From contig NZ_JFKD01000001.1 in the NCBI RefSeq assembly GCF_002115725.1, positions 1-64,000 on the forward strand: a stretch of DNA of 64,000 nucleotides, in the 5' to 3' direction. Source of the stretch: Marivita cryptomonadis. GTDB taxonomy: Bacteria; Pseudomonadota; Alphaproteobacteria; Rhodobacterales; Rhodobacteraceae. Shown here one piece after another: positions 46,877 through 60,972 of this stretch. Within the stretch, counting starts at the first letter, position 1. Every line of letters starts with the position of its first letter. The notes under the pieces were generated by a model that was given only the letters and a program-made list of their open reading frames with translations, was not told where the DNA came from and did no database searches. The position numbers and the translations under genes are program-made.

Positions 46877-47515
46877 CTATTCCGCCGCGACTGCGGACGG
46901 TGCCACATTGCTGGTGCGTTCCACCTGCGGGGTCGAAACGCGTGCCTGTGCAGCCTCGGAAATCATTGCAGCGATCTTTTCCGCTTCGGGAATACAGCGC
47001 AGCGCCGGTTGCGTCGGCGACACGCGCCACGGGCGAACATGCGGCCAGCATACAAGATAGCTGATCCGTGTGTCTCCCAGAAGATCAAAGGCAATGGTTC
47101 CCGTGCCAGACTTGCGCAGGTCCAGATTGGCTGAACCAACTTGAGTGTACGGCAGGTTCAGCGTCACCGTCAAAGCCGCACCGATCCGCATCGCAATCCG
47201 ACGGTTGGTGACTGTGTAGACAGTGTAGTGCGCCTGCGCCCAGGCAATTCCCATCAGCAGGGCACAGACGATGACACCCAAGATCAGGAAAGGCACAGAT
47301 GCCCAGATCGCCTGCCCAAGCGGCATGAGGTCAATGACCGCCACAAACCTCCAGGCTGCAAGGAACACGAAGTACCCAGCGACCCAGAGCAAGTTCAGCG
47401 ATTCCTTGGACAGGGCCCACCAATCCGGTTTGCCTTGCCAGAGGATCACCTCCCCCTCGGGAGGTGTCTCTGGAAGACCTTTGACCGGTTCTACCTGAAA
47501 ATCGTCGTGCGGCAT
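46877..47515 (-). CDS. puhB: Photosynthetic complex assembly protein PuhB
   Basis: 212 residues with PH-domain-like character. The N-terminal region runs through LPETPPEGEVILWQGKPDWW. Two or three hydrophobic helices lie between residues 40 and 100 (LWVAGYFVFLAAWRFVAVI; ASVPFLILGVIVCALLMGIAW). After these comes the PH-like segment YTVTNRRIAMRIGAALTVTLNLPYTQV. PuhB is known in R. capsulatus as a dimeric assembly factor for the reaction centre. It sits between puhA and puhC. Confidence 0.92.
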   Translation of the reverse strand: MPHDDFQVEPVKGLPETPPEGEVILWQGKPDWWALSKESLNLLWVAGYFVFLAAWRFVAVIDLMPLGQAIWASVPFLILGVIVCALLMGIAWAQAHYTVYTVTNRRIAMRIGAALTVTLNLPYTQVGSANLDLRKSGTGTIAFDLLGDTRISYLVCWPHVRPWRVSPTQPALRCIPEAEKIAAMISEAAQARVSTPQVERTSNVAPSAVAAE

Positions 47516-47567
47516 GGTGGGTTCCCTTTCCTAAAGCCGTGGCTGCGGCTGTTGGTTCTTGTCTTGA

Positions 47568-48347
47568 TCAGATTTGCGGCTCTTGGCGTTCCTTGCTCGC
47601 ATAGAGCGTGCCGCCGCCGTAGTAGGCGCTGACCTTTTCTTCCTCGAGCTTGGTGATCTGCTGCGGCGATGCGATCTGCGGAACTCCTGCAAAGTGTTCA
47701 CCAAAGATCGAACGGACTTTCACGCGGTTGCCCCAGATACGGGTAAAGGTGATCGGCACAAGGCGCGACCCGCCGCCGTATTCGGCATCCAGTTCCATCT
47801 CAAGATAGCGCACCATCTGTTCCGGCTCATCGACCCACATGTCTGTAATTTTGCCGACAATTGCACCGTCGCCAGCCACAACTGGCAAACCGCGCGGATC
47901 GCGACCCGCAGAGACGCGGAAATGTTCGCTGCCCGACATCGGGATGATCTTCGGATGACCGTGGCCATCCAGTTCCGGCTCGTCGCGGCGCGGTGCCCAG
48001 CTACCCGGACCAACGCCATCTGCCAGCGGGTTACCCACCGGATCAAAGGGGAATCCGCCGCTGTCGAACTGACGCGTCAGTTTCGCGTCGATATCCGTGC
48101 GCTCGGGTGTCTGGCCCGACGGAACAGTGTATTCGCCACGGCCATGCGGCAGAAGGAAGGTCTTGTCCGACGGATTTGGAAACACGCTGCCGGCATCCGC
48201 TTGGCTGCCGTCTTCGTCCATAAGCGGGTAGCCTTCACGCTGGTTCTCGCGCTGAATCCAGATCACGAGTCCAACGAAGAAAATGAAAAACAACCAGAGC
48301 GAAATACTCGCGAGGTCGAGGTTTCCAAGGATGTAGTCTTCGGTCAT
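47568..48347 (-). CDS. puhA: Photosynthetic reaction centre H subunit
   Basis: The H subunit caps the cytoplasmic face of the L/M core and helps proton uptake to QB. 259 residues: a single N-terminal membrane helix (about 12-32, LASISLWLFFIFFVGLVIWI) followed by QRENQREGYPL and a soluble beta-barrel domain. The segments GRGEYTVPSG, VSAGRDPRGLPVVAGDGAIVG and DMWVDEPEQMVRYLEMEL are characteristic. It is transcribed with lhaA upstream (26-base gap) and puhB downstream. Confidence 0.96.
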   Translation of the reverse strand: MTEDYILGNLDLASISLWLFFIFFVGLVIWIQRENQREGYPLMDEDGSQADAGSVFPNPSDKTFLLPHGRGEYTVPSGQTPERTDIDAKLTRQFDSGGFPFDPVGNPLADGVGPGSWAPRRDEPELDGHGHPKIIPMSGSEHFRVSAGRDPRGLPVVAGDGAIVGKITDMWVDEPEQMVRYLEMELDAEYGGGSRLVPITFTRIWGNRVKVRSIFGEHFAGVPQIASPQQITKLEEEKVSAYYGGGTLYASKERQEPQI

Positions 48348-48373
48348 CTTTAGTGCTCCTTGATGGGCCTTGG

Positions 48374-49813
48374 TCAGGTTGGGAAATCGGCAAGGCCCAG
48401 CCCTGTCGGTTTCTGGTTGAGAGTGGGGATACTTCTGTTCTGGCTGATAAGACGACCCAGTATGATGAGCGTCGCGAACAGAAGTCCGATTTCGATATGA
48501 TAAACGACGGAATATCCGGTTGTCGGAGTGGCAAGCGCTTCGCCTAGATTCCCGGACATTGCGACCATGTTGACGCCGTCACGGGTGGCGCCTCCGACAA
48601 GGGTCGACAAACCAGCCGCCGTGGCCTGAGCTGCACCCCAAGCGCCCAGCGCAAGGCCGCGCCCGGCAAGTCCATCAGAGGGGAGCGTCATGGCCGCTGT
48701 CAGGGTCGAGATTGCGAAATAGCCTCCGCCAAACCCGATCAGGCCAGCGCCGAGGAAAAACAAAAATGTCGAATTCATCGGCGCTGCAAAAATTACGATG
48801 CAAAAGGCTGCGACCCCAGCCAGCAATCCGACAGACGCCATGCGGTAGGTGTTACCGCCTTTGGCCAGAACACGCGCCGCCAAGGCGAAACCTAGCAGCG
48901 CACCCAGCGCCCAAGTCGCCGTGAGAAGTGTCGTCGATGATACGCTCAGGCCAAGAATTTCGCCGCCATAGGGTTCCAGCAAAACGTCCTGCATGTTGAA
49001 GGCCATCGTACCAAGGAAAACCACTGCCAGCAGACGTCCCGCTGTTCCCCCGGCCGTCAGGTCAGCCCAAGCATCCTTGAAAGACGGCTGCGGTGCCTCG
49101 CGATCTTCTTTTGTCATAGGACGCACGCGCTCTTGTTTCCAAAGCGCGATCACATTCAACACGAGCGTTGCAACGGCACAGCCCTGAACGACGCTGATCA
49201 AAAGAACACCCGAGAAATCGCGGAGCAGCCAACCAATCACGATGGCGGAAACACCCATGCCAACAAGATACATGACGTAGAGCAACGACACCACGCGCGG
49301 GCGCGTCTCGTCCGTCGCGCGGTCGGCTGCCAGCGCAAGACCAGCGGTTTGGGTCATGTGCATCCCAAAACCCGTCATGATGAAGGCGAGCGCCGCTAGG
49401 ACTTCCCCCGCAAAGGGCACATCGTGGGTCACATCTCCGCCAAGGACCAAGAGACAGGCTGGCATGACCGCAAGTCCGCCGAACTGCCACAGCGTTCCGA
49501 ACCAAAGGTACGGGATGCGCTTCCATCCGATGGCTGAGCGATAATTGTCTGATTTGAAGCCAAGCAAGGCCCGGAAGGGCGCAATCAGAACCGGCAACGC
49601 AACCATGATCGCAACAAGGGTCGCGGGGACCGAAAGCTCTACGATCATGACACGGTTCAATGTGCCCAGCAGCATGACACCCGCCATGCCGACCGACACT
49701 TGGAACAAGGCAAGCCGCAACAGTTGGCCCAAAGGCAGATCATCAGATGCCGCGTCCGAAAACGGAAGCATCCTCATGCCCAAGGACTTCACCTGAGAGC
49801 GGCTTACGATCAT
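48374..49813 (-). CDS. lhaA: LhaA, light-harvesting 1 assembly protein (BCD-family MFS)
   Basis: A 479-residue, 12-helix protein of the bacteriochlorophyll delivery (PucC/LhaA) branch of the major facilitator superfamily, required for light-harvesting 1 assembly. Characteristic segments are GTLNRVMIVELSVPATLVA, RALLGFKSDNYRSAIGWKRIPYLWFG and MAFNMQDVLLEPYGGEILGLS. Its position between bchM and puhA separates it from PucC proper and from the related protein beside bchG. The ATG overlaps the bchM stop (ATGA). Confidence 0.93.
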   Translation of the reverse strand: MIVSRSQVKSLGMRMLPFSDAASDDLPLGQLLRLALFQVSVGMAGVMLLGTLNRVMIVELSVPATLVAIMVALPVLIAPFRALLGFKSDNYRSAIGWKRIPYLWFGTLWQFGGLAVMPACLLVLGGDVTHDVPFAGEVLAALAFIMTGFGMHMTQTAGLALAADRATDETRPRVVSLLYVMYLVGMGVSAIVIGWLLRDFSGVLLISVVQGCAVATLVLNVIALWKQERVRPMTKEDREAPQPSFKDAWADLTAGGTAGRLLAVVFLGTMAFNMQDVLLEPYGGEILGLSVSSTTLLTATWALGALLGFALAARVLAKGGNTYRMASVGLLAGVAAFCIVIFAAPMNSTFLFFLGAGLIGFGGGYFAISTLTAAMTLPSDGLAGRGLALGAWGAAQATAAGLSTLVGGATRDGVNMVAMSGNLGEALATPTTGYSVVYHIEIGLLFATLIILGRLISQNRSIPTLNQKPTGLGLADFPT

Positions 49814-50480
49814 GGACGTAACTCCAAGGCTTGGCTTATGTAAAAGCCGGAATTCACCCGACCCAAATCGTTAAGTTGGCCAATATCAGAGACTGTTTTC
49901 GACAAACGTGACGGCCCGTGCGGGATCATCACGGGTGACCTGTCCGAGCGCGGAAACGCTTTTCCGGCGTACCACATCGTCATCAACAAGGGCGTGCGCG
50001 GAGCAACGGTAAACGCGACCGAACCCCGTGTGCGTTCTCCCAACTTGGCCAGCGCCGAGCGGATGTCTGCTTCCGTGTAGTAGATCAGGCTGTCCATCGC
50101 GATCACGTGGTCGAACGTGCCGTGATCCGCCGACAGCATATCGCCGCTGGCGAATGTCACATGAGACTGCAAATGCTCGGGTAGGCGGTCGCGCGCTATC
50201 TTGACCAGCGACGGCGAGATATCGACAGCAACCACTTCGGCACCACGTTGGGCCAGTTCTTGCGTCATTTGCCCTGCGCCACAACCGGCGTCCAGTACGC
50301 GGACACCGTTTAGATCCGACGGCAGAGCCGACAAGAGCTTGTCGCGCATCTGGTCCCGGCCTTTGCGGACCGTTTCACGAATACGGCTGACCGGGGCGTC
50401 CGAAGTCAGACGCTCCCAAACCTTGGTCGCCGTGCGGTCGAAATAATGCTCGACCCGATCGCGTGTGGCGTCGTAGCTCA

Positions 50481-50481
<1 letters not shown>
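49810..50481 (-). CDS. bchM: Mg-protoporphyrin O-methyltransferase BchM
   Basis: Methylates the C13 propionate of Mg-protoporphyrin IX using S-adenosylmethionine, feeding the AcsF cyclase. 223 residues. The N-terminus MSYDATRDRVEHYFDRTATKVWERLTSD is typical of BchM, and motif I is VLDAGCGAGQMTQ. The start chosen is ATG 50481, which overlaps the bchL stop by one base (TGATG). A TTG one codon earlier is the alternative. Confidence 0.95.
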
Positions 50482-51458
<977 letters not shown>

Positions 51459-51474
51459 TTATAGGTGTTGGCGC

Positions 51475-54400
51475 TCATTCTGCGGCGATCCCCTCAAGGC
51501 GATCTTCCAGAGCGTCGGCAGCGTCTTGCAACGCGGCCAGAGTTTCGGCGTCGGGATGCCAGTAGTTGCGGTCGTGTGCTTCGAGCAGGCGGTTGGCCAT
51601 GCGGCTCGATGCAGTCGGATTGAGATCGGCCAGACGTGCGCGCATGTCTTCGTCCAGAACGAAGGTTTCGCTCAGGCGCTGATAGACCCACGGTTCCACT
51701 TTGCCGGTGGTGGCGGACCAACCCATCGTGTTTGTGACTTGCGCCTCGATCTGGCGCACACCTTCGGCCCCGTGCTTCAGCATGCCTTCGAACCACTTGG
51801 GGTTCAGGCTGCGCGACCGGGTTTCAAGTGCGACCTGATCCTGAAGCGTGCGCACCTTGCCATTGCCACGCGTGGTGTCGGAAATGTAGATCGCCGCTTC
51901 CTGACCACCGCGAGCACGTTTCACCGCGCGGGAAATACCGCCCAGCGTGTCGAAGTAGTGGTCAACCGTTGTGACACCCAGCTCGACGGATTCGAGGTTC
52001 TGGTAGGCGACATCAACGGTTTTCAGCGTTTCCTGCAGCAGCGCGTGGTTAGCCGCTGCTTTGCCGTTGACGCCATACGCGAAAGACTTGCGTGCCTCGT
52101 AGGCATCAGCGAGTTCGTCTTCATCTCCGAATGCGCTGCTGTCGACCAAGGCGTTGACGTTGGACCCATATGCGCCTTCGGCATTCGAGAAGACACGCAG
52201 CGCCGCGGTTTCAAGATCGACACCGTTTTCCTGCGCGTAGACCCAAGCATGCGCCCGGATGTAATTCAGTTCCAGCGGCTCATCCGCTTCTGCCGCTTTC
52301 TTGGCGGCTTCGGCCAGCATCCGCGTCTGCAACGGCAGAAGATCGCGGAAGATGCCGGACAGGGTCATCACAACGTCGATGCGCGGGCGGCCGAGCTCCT
52401 CAAGCGGAATTAGGTCCGCACCTGACAACCGACCAAAGCTGTCAAAGCGCGGTTTGGCGCCGATCAGGGCCAGCGCCTGTGCCAAGGGGGCGCCATCGGA
52501 TTTGATATTGTCCGAGCCCCAAAGCACCAGCGCGACGGTACGCGGCAGGGACTTGTGTGTTGCAAGCAATAGCTCTGCTTGCTTAGCACCATCGCGACAG
52601 GCGAATTCGGTCGGCATACGGAAAGGATCGAACGCGTGGATGTTGCGACCAGTCGGTAGAACGTCGGCGGACCGGATCAAATCCCCACCGGGAACCGGTG
52701 GCGTATACCGTCCGGCCATGGCACGCAGAAGACCCGCCAGTTCGGTCTCTTCCTGCAACAGCGCATCAACACGCGCCTTGGTTTCGGCGTCCGCGGTTTC
52801 GATCAGCTTGAGATATTCGGCACGCGCAGCATCGCTAAAGGTCTTACCCACAATGTGCAGGCCATCGGGGATCAGCGCGTCTTCGGTTTCAAGCAGCTTA
52901 AGCCAAAGCGCTTCCGGGGCGACGCCTTCCATATCGACGGCTTCAGCCTGTTCCGCGATCAGTGCTTCCAGATCGGCCCGCTCATGGTCTGCCGGACCAA
53001 GCGAGCGCCAGCGCGTCAGGCTGTCCTTCAGCTCTTGCAAACCTTTGTAAAGACCCGATTGCGCCAAGGGTGGGGTCAAATGCGTGACGGTGACAGCACC
53101 AGAGCGCCGCTTGGCCAATGACGCCTCGGACGGGTTGTTGGACGCGTAAAGATAGACGTTGGGCATTTCGCCAATCAGCCGATCCGGCCAATCGCGCGCA
53201 CCCAGACCGGCCTGCTTGCCCGGCATGAATTCCAAAGCGCCATGCATCCCAAAATGCAGCACCACATCCGCACAGAACGTGTTGCGCATCCACATATAGA
53301 ACTGAACGAAGGCATGCGTCGGGGCAAAGCCCTTTTCGAACAGAAGGCGCATCGGATCGCCTTCGTACCCAAAGGTCGGTTGCACACCAACAAAAATCTT
53401 GCCGAACTGCGCACCCAATACAAACACGCCACGCCCGTCAGATTGAATCTTGCCCGGGGCCGGACCCCAGACCGCTTCGATGGCCTTAAGCGGCGGCGTG
53501 TTGCGGACGATGTCATCGGCGCTCACATGGGCAGCGACATTGGCCTCTTGGCCGTATTGCTTGGCGTTGCCCTCAAGAACGGCGGCACGCAGGGCGGCCA
53601 CGGTTTCTGGCGGCTCCAGATCATAGCCGTCAGCTTTCATCGCATGCAGCGTGTTGAACAGCGACTCGAACACATTGAGGTAGGCGGCGGTGCCAACAGC
53701 GCCTGCATTGGGTGGAAAGCCAAACAGAACGATGCCGACATTCTTGTCCGCGTTCTGCTTACGCCGCAGCGTGGCCTGCCGCAGAGTTTTTTCCGCAAGG
53801 CTTTCGATCCGTTCACGGCATGGGGCCATAGCCTTGCTCGCGGTATCACACGGGCACTGGTAGTGGCATCCGTTGCAGCCGTCAGGTCCGTGGCGACCAC
53901 CGAACACTGTGGGACATGTGGCACCGTCAAGCTCCGGCAACGCGATGAGCATGGTGGTTTCAATCGGGCCAAGACCCTGGTCACCATTGGCCCACTGGCC
54001 CAATGTCTGGAATTCAAGCGGGTGTGCGGCGATGTAGGGAATGTCGAGATCCTTGAGAACCTCAACCGCGGCGGAACTGTCGTTATACGCAGGGCCACCA
54101 ACAAGGCTGAACCCGGTCAGGGACACCATTGCATCGATATTGGTGCGGTCGTCCTTGCGGAAAAACTCGGCAATCGCGGGGCGGCCATCAAGGCCGCCTG
54201 CAAAAGCGGGAACAACGGCCATGCCTTTGGCTTCGAATGCGCGGATGACCGCGTCGTAATGCGCAGTATCATTCGCCAGCACGTAGGACCGCATCATCAG
54301 CAAACCAACGGTCGCCTTGACCTCGGACGGACGGGGCAGATCGGCTAGGTTGGTCGTGATACGTTGCGGCAAGTCCGGGTGATACAGAGCCACATCAGGA

Positions 54401-55033
54401 TATTCGATCGGTGCTTCCGCAACGGCACCCAGCCACTCGGAACGACCCTTGGCATATTTGCCCAGCAGATAGCGCACCATTGCTTCGATGTTGTCGTCAG
54501 AGCCACCCAGCCAATACTGCATGACAAGGAACCACGACCGCAGATCCTGCGCTTTGCCGGGAACCAGCTTGAGCATCTTGGGCAGGCGGCGCAGTTGCTG
54601 CATCCGCTTTTCACCCTTTTCGACCTCGGACTCCGTGGACTTGGGCTTGAGCGACTTGAGGATCTTCATCAGACCTGATGCCGGTTTGCTCATGTCGAGC
54701 TTGCCCAGCTTGGTCAATTTGATGATCTCGGCATCGGCGATGACGCCGACCATACCGTCAACCTTGTCGCGCACCGCATGCAGATCGTCGAGGATTGGCT
54801 TGATGTGTTCTTCAAGGAAAAGCAGGTTCGCCACAACCATATCGGCACTGGCAATCGCGGCCTTCGCCTCGGTCAGGGCTTCGGGCGTTTCCGCCCACTC
54901 CGCAGCGGCATGAACAGACACGTTCAAACCGGGGAAATCGCGCGCAAGGTTCACGGAAGCCCGCGCCACAGGACCAGCCGCGTGGCTGTCCAACGTGATG
55001 ATGGCGATGTTATACGCCCGGGCTTCGGTGAAA

Positions 55034-55044
<11 letters not shown>
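51475..55044 (-). CDS. bchH: Magnesium chelatase subunit BchH
   Basis: The porphyrin-binding subunit inserting Mg2+ into protoporphyrin IX, working with BchI and BchD, which are not in the window. From ATG 55044 it has 1189 residues, the normal size. Conserved segments are [18 protein letters not shown] at the start, [17 protein letters not shown] and [16 protein letters not shown] in the middle, and [35 protein letters not shown] near the end. The frame is open almost 100 codons upstream but that part lies inside bchB. It overlaps bchB by 11 bases. Confidence 0.96.
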
Positions 55045-58379
<3,335 letters not shown>

Positions 58380-58430
58380 GTCTACGATTCCGTTCTTGTT
58401 CTCCAAAAAGTATCTACGCGAGACCCCAAG

Positions 58431-58448
58431 TGTCAACTAAAACTTACA
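58431..58448. promoter_or_regulatory. PpsR/CrtJ-type palindrome upstream of bchF
   Basis: TGT-N12-ACA within the wider perfect inverted repeat AAGTGT-N12-ACACTT. It sits 52-69 bases before the bchF start, in promoter range. The inner base pair is C/T rather than the C/G of the strict TGTC-N10-GACA consensus. Confidence 0.65.
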
Positions 58449-58575
58449 CACTTGGGCGGTACTATCCACCGCATGTCTGAATCTCCAATGATTCTCCAAA
58501 AATACGGATAACTCATAATTTTTCAGGGATTTTTTGGTCTTTACCGCCTTGAAAGAAAAGCCTAACCGGACTTAG

Positions 58576-58593
58576 TGTCAATTATCTTGGACA
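58576..58593. promoter_or_regulatory. PpsR/CrtJ palindrome, ppaA side, distal
   Basis: A strict TGTC-N10-GACA match (TGTCAATTATCTTGGACA). It lies 81 bases before the ppaA ATG and about 200 bases before bchF, and pairs with a second strict site 28 bases further on. Confidence 0.75.
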
Positions 58594-58621
58594 TTCCAGA
58601 GCAAGAATCAGAGACTGGTGC

Positions 58622-58639
58622 TGTCTGATATGCCTGACA
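58622..58639. promoter_or_regulatory. PpsR/CrtJ palindrome, ppaA side, proximal
   Basis: A strict TGTC-N10-GACA match (TGTCTGATATGCCTGACA), centre-to-centre 46 bases from the previous site. It ends one base before a GTG codon in frame with ppaA and 34 bases before the ATG, so binding here would block ppaA transcription directly. Confidence 0.75.
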
Positions 58640-58673
58640 TGTGTCGCGCATTATCGGTTACGAGGGTTTGACA

Positions 58674-59459
58674 ATGGCAAACGACCATACCGACGATCGC
58701 ACGTCCTCGGAGGACAGTCGGCTCGATATTTCGGCCTTGGCATCGACTGTACTCTCTGTGCTAAGCGACAAGGGAGAAGAAGGCGCCCAGACGATCCGCA
58801 GCAGCGTCGTGCAGAAACTTGTCGATGTCGCCCTCCAGACCAGTGCATTCAACTCCGAGGCCCTGCTCGAAGATCTGAAGGATCGTCGCATCAGCGCTGA
58901 CCAGATTGTCGACATTTATATTCCGCAAGCCGCCCGCGAGTTGGGCAGGATGTGGTCTGCCGATGTTATCGGTTTTGCAAAGGTCACAATCGCGACCGCG
59001 CGACTGCAAGGGTTGCTCACACTTCTGGCGCCACCATGGGCGGCCAAGCCATCAGAGATCGCTAATGGCGTGAATGTGCTGATGTTGCTGCAGGGCAATG
59101 ACAGTCACACCCTTGGGCCACACGTTGCGACGGCCCAGATGCGGCGCGCCGGAGCATCTGTTAGAATTCTGTTCGGCGCTCGTGACGAAACGATCGTCAA
59201 AGCGCTGTCGGAAGAAAGTTACGATATGGTTCTGTTTTCGGGCTCACGTCCCGACGCGCTTGCATCAATCGCAAAGTTGGTTAAACGCATTAGAACCAGT
59301 GTCTTGGCTCCACCACCTCTCGTTCTGGGAGGCATTGTTCTGAACCTCGCGGATGGCGTCAAAGAGAAGACCGATGTCGATCTGGTGACAAACGATGTGA
59401 AGGTTGCACTGAAGCTGTGCGAAAAGAACAAGTCCAGAAGCAGGTCTTTGACGCGGTAA
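58674..59459 (+). CDS. ppaA: PpaA/AerR, B12-binding photosynthesis regulator
   Basis: A cobalamin-dependent regulator that antagonises PpsR in related species. 261 residues: a helical N-terminal half (from LASTVLSVLSDKG to ARLQGLLTLLAP) and a Rossmann-like B12 domain. The DxHxxG cobalamin motif is DSHTLG with His145, which, from memory, is the position reported as the cobalamin ligand in R. capsulatus AerR. ATG 58674 has GAGGG seven bases upstream. An in-frame GTG at 58641 would add 11 residues, of interest because AerR is known in long and short forms. It overlaps ppsR by one base. Confidence 0.93.
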   Translation: MANDHTDDRTSSEDSRLDISALASTVLSVLSDKGEEGAQTIRSSVVQKLVDVALQTSAFNSEALLEDLKDRRISADQIVDIYIPQAARELGRMWSADVIGFAKVTIATARLQGLLTLLAPPWAAKPSEIANGVNVLMLLQGNDSHTLGPHVATAQMRRAGASVRILFGARDETIVKALSEESYDMVLFSGSRPDALASIAKLVKRIRTSVLAPPPLVLGGIVLNLADGVKEKTDVDLVTNDVKVALKLCEKNKSRSRSLTR

Positions 59460-60880
59460 TGAATACAAGTGGGTCCAGTTTTTGGAGCAGCGGCTCCGTA
59501 CCACTTATCGACGCAGAAGTTCTGTCGAGTATCATCACAGTTGCGTCCGATATTGCGCTTGTGGTGTCCCACAACGGTAAAATCCTGTCTGTCTTGATCA
59601 ACCCCAATGAAACCTCCTTTGGCAAGTTGAGCCATTGGGAGGGGCGTCCGCTGATGGATTTTCTGACTCGCGAAAGCCGTCCCAAGATCGAAGCCGTCAT
59701 GGAACTGATGGAAAAGGGCGAAACGCCGTCGCGCTCTGTTGAATTGAACCATACAGACAATGCCGTTTGGGAATTCCCTGTCCGGTATAGTTTTCATCCG
59801 TTTGGATCTGACGGCTCTTTCCTCATGCTTGGTCGTGACTTGCGACCCATCGCCGAAACGCAACAACAGCTTGTTCAGGCGCAGATGTCTTTGGAACAAG
59901 GGTATGAGGCGCGTCGCGAATTCGATGCACGGTATCGGTTGCTCCTCCGGACGGTCCGAGATGCGGTCGTTTTCGTGTCGGTCAATGACGGCAAGATCAA
60001 AGATTTGAACGACCCTGCGGCAGCGCTTTTGCAATCCAGTCGCGATGACTTGATCGGGTCCTCGTTCGCGCAGGAATTTCGGGATAAACGGCCCGAGGAG
60101 TTTACCGAGGCTTTGATCAATGCTTCGATTTCGGAAAACAATTCGGGTCTTGAAGTTCAGTCTCGCCGGGGACGTCAGCGGGTCATGGTCACGCCACAGG
60201 TGTTCCGTGCTGCAGGCGAGCGAATTCTGATCTGTCGGCTGTCCACCGCAGACGAGGCACATGCCCGGTTCGACAACTTGTCTTCCAATCTTTCGGCAGT
60301 GTTCGAAAAAGGCGCGGACGCATTCGTGTTTACGTCGGCGACCGGCGCTATCGAGGCGTGCAACGACGCGTTCCTCGATCTTGTAGATGCCGCACATGCC
60401 GTTGATGTACGTGGTCGCAGTTTGGCAGACTTCCTTGGTCGGGGTCAGATCGACATGAGCGTGCTGATCGAAAATGCGCGGCGCACGGGTCAGATGCGGA
60501 TGTATTCGACCAAGCTCCTGAACGATTTCGGGGCAAAAACGCCGGTCGAAATGTCAGTTACCTTCTTCGAAGATCGGAACGAGCCAACTTTGGGCTTCAT
60601 CATCCGGGATATCAGCCGCGTCGATGCAATGCGCAAAGCGCCACTGCAAACGTCCGAGGAATCAAGCCGCAACGTGATGGAGCTTGTTGGGTCTGCGACG
60701 CTCAAGGAAATCGTGTCCGAGACAACGGATGTGGTCGAAAAGATGTGTATCGAAACGGCCGTTAGCCTGACTCGCAATAACCGCGTTGCAGCGGCCGAGA
60801 TGTTGGGTCTGTCGCGGCAGAGCCTTTATGTAAAGCTGCGCAAGTATGGCTTGCTCAATAAGGACGGCGATGGCGAATGA
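59459..60880 (+). CDS. ppsR: PpsR/CrtJ, redox-responsive repressor of photosynthesis genes
   Basis: A PAS-HTH transcription factor that represses bch, crt and puc genes under oxygen. 473 residues from ATG 59459, which overlaps the ppaA stop (TAATG). An N-terminal PAS (ADIALVVSHNGKI), a coiled linker (ETQQQLVQAQMSLEQGYE) and two more PAS domains precede the C-terminal Fis-type helix-turn-helix NRVAAAEMLGLSRQSLYVKLRKYGLL. The redox cysteines of R. sphaeroides PpsR appear conserved: Cys259 (ILICRLS) and Cys430 (VEKMCIETA). Its own cluster carries several matching palindromes. Confidence 0.95.
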   Translation: MNTSGSSFWSSGSVPLIDAEVLSSIITVASDIALVVSHNGKILSVLINPNETSFGKLSHWEGRPLMDFLTRESRPKIEAVMELMEKGETPSRSVELNHTDNAVWEFPVRYSFHPFGSDGSFLMLGRDLRPIAETQQQLVQAQMSLEQGYEARREFDARYRLLLRTVRDAVVFVSVNDGKIKDLNDPAAALLQSSRDDLIGSSFAQEFRDKRPEEFTEALINASISENNSGLEVQSRRGRQRVMVTPQVFRAAGERILICRLSTADEAHARFDNLSSNLSAVFEKGADAFVFTSATGAIEACNDAFLDLVDAAHAVDVRGRSLADFLGRGQIDMSVLIENARRTGQMRMYSTKLLNDFGAKTPVEMSVTFFEDRNEPTLGFIIRDISRVDAMRKAPLQTSEESSRNVMELVGSATLKEIVSETTDVVEKMCIETAVSLTRNNRVAAAEMLGLSRQSLYVKLRKYGLLNKDGDGE

Positions 60881-60972
60881 GGCGCGAATAGCGTCATTTC
60901 GCCCTGTTCAAATCCAACTGTGATCGTTCTGTTTCGCTTGATGTGAATCGAATTGTCGTGTCTAGTTGACAC

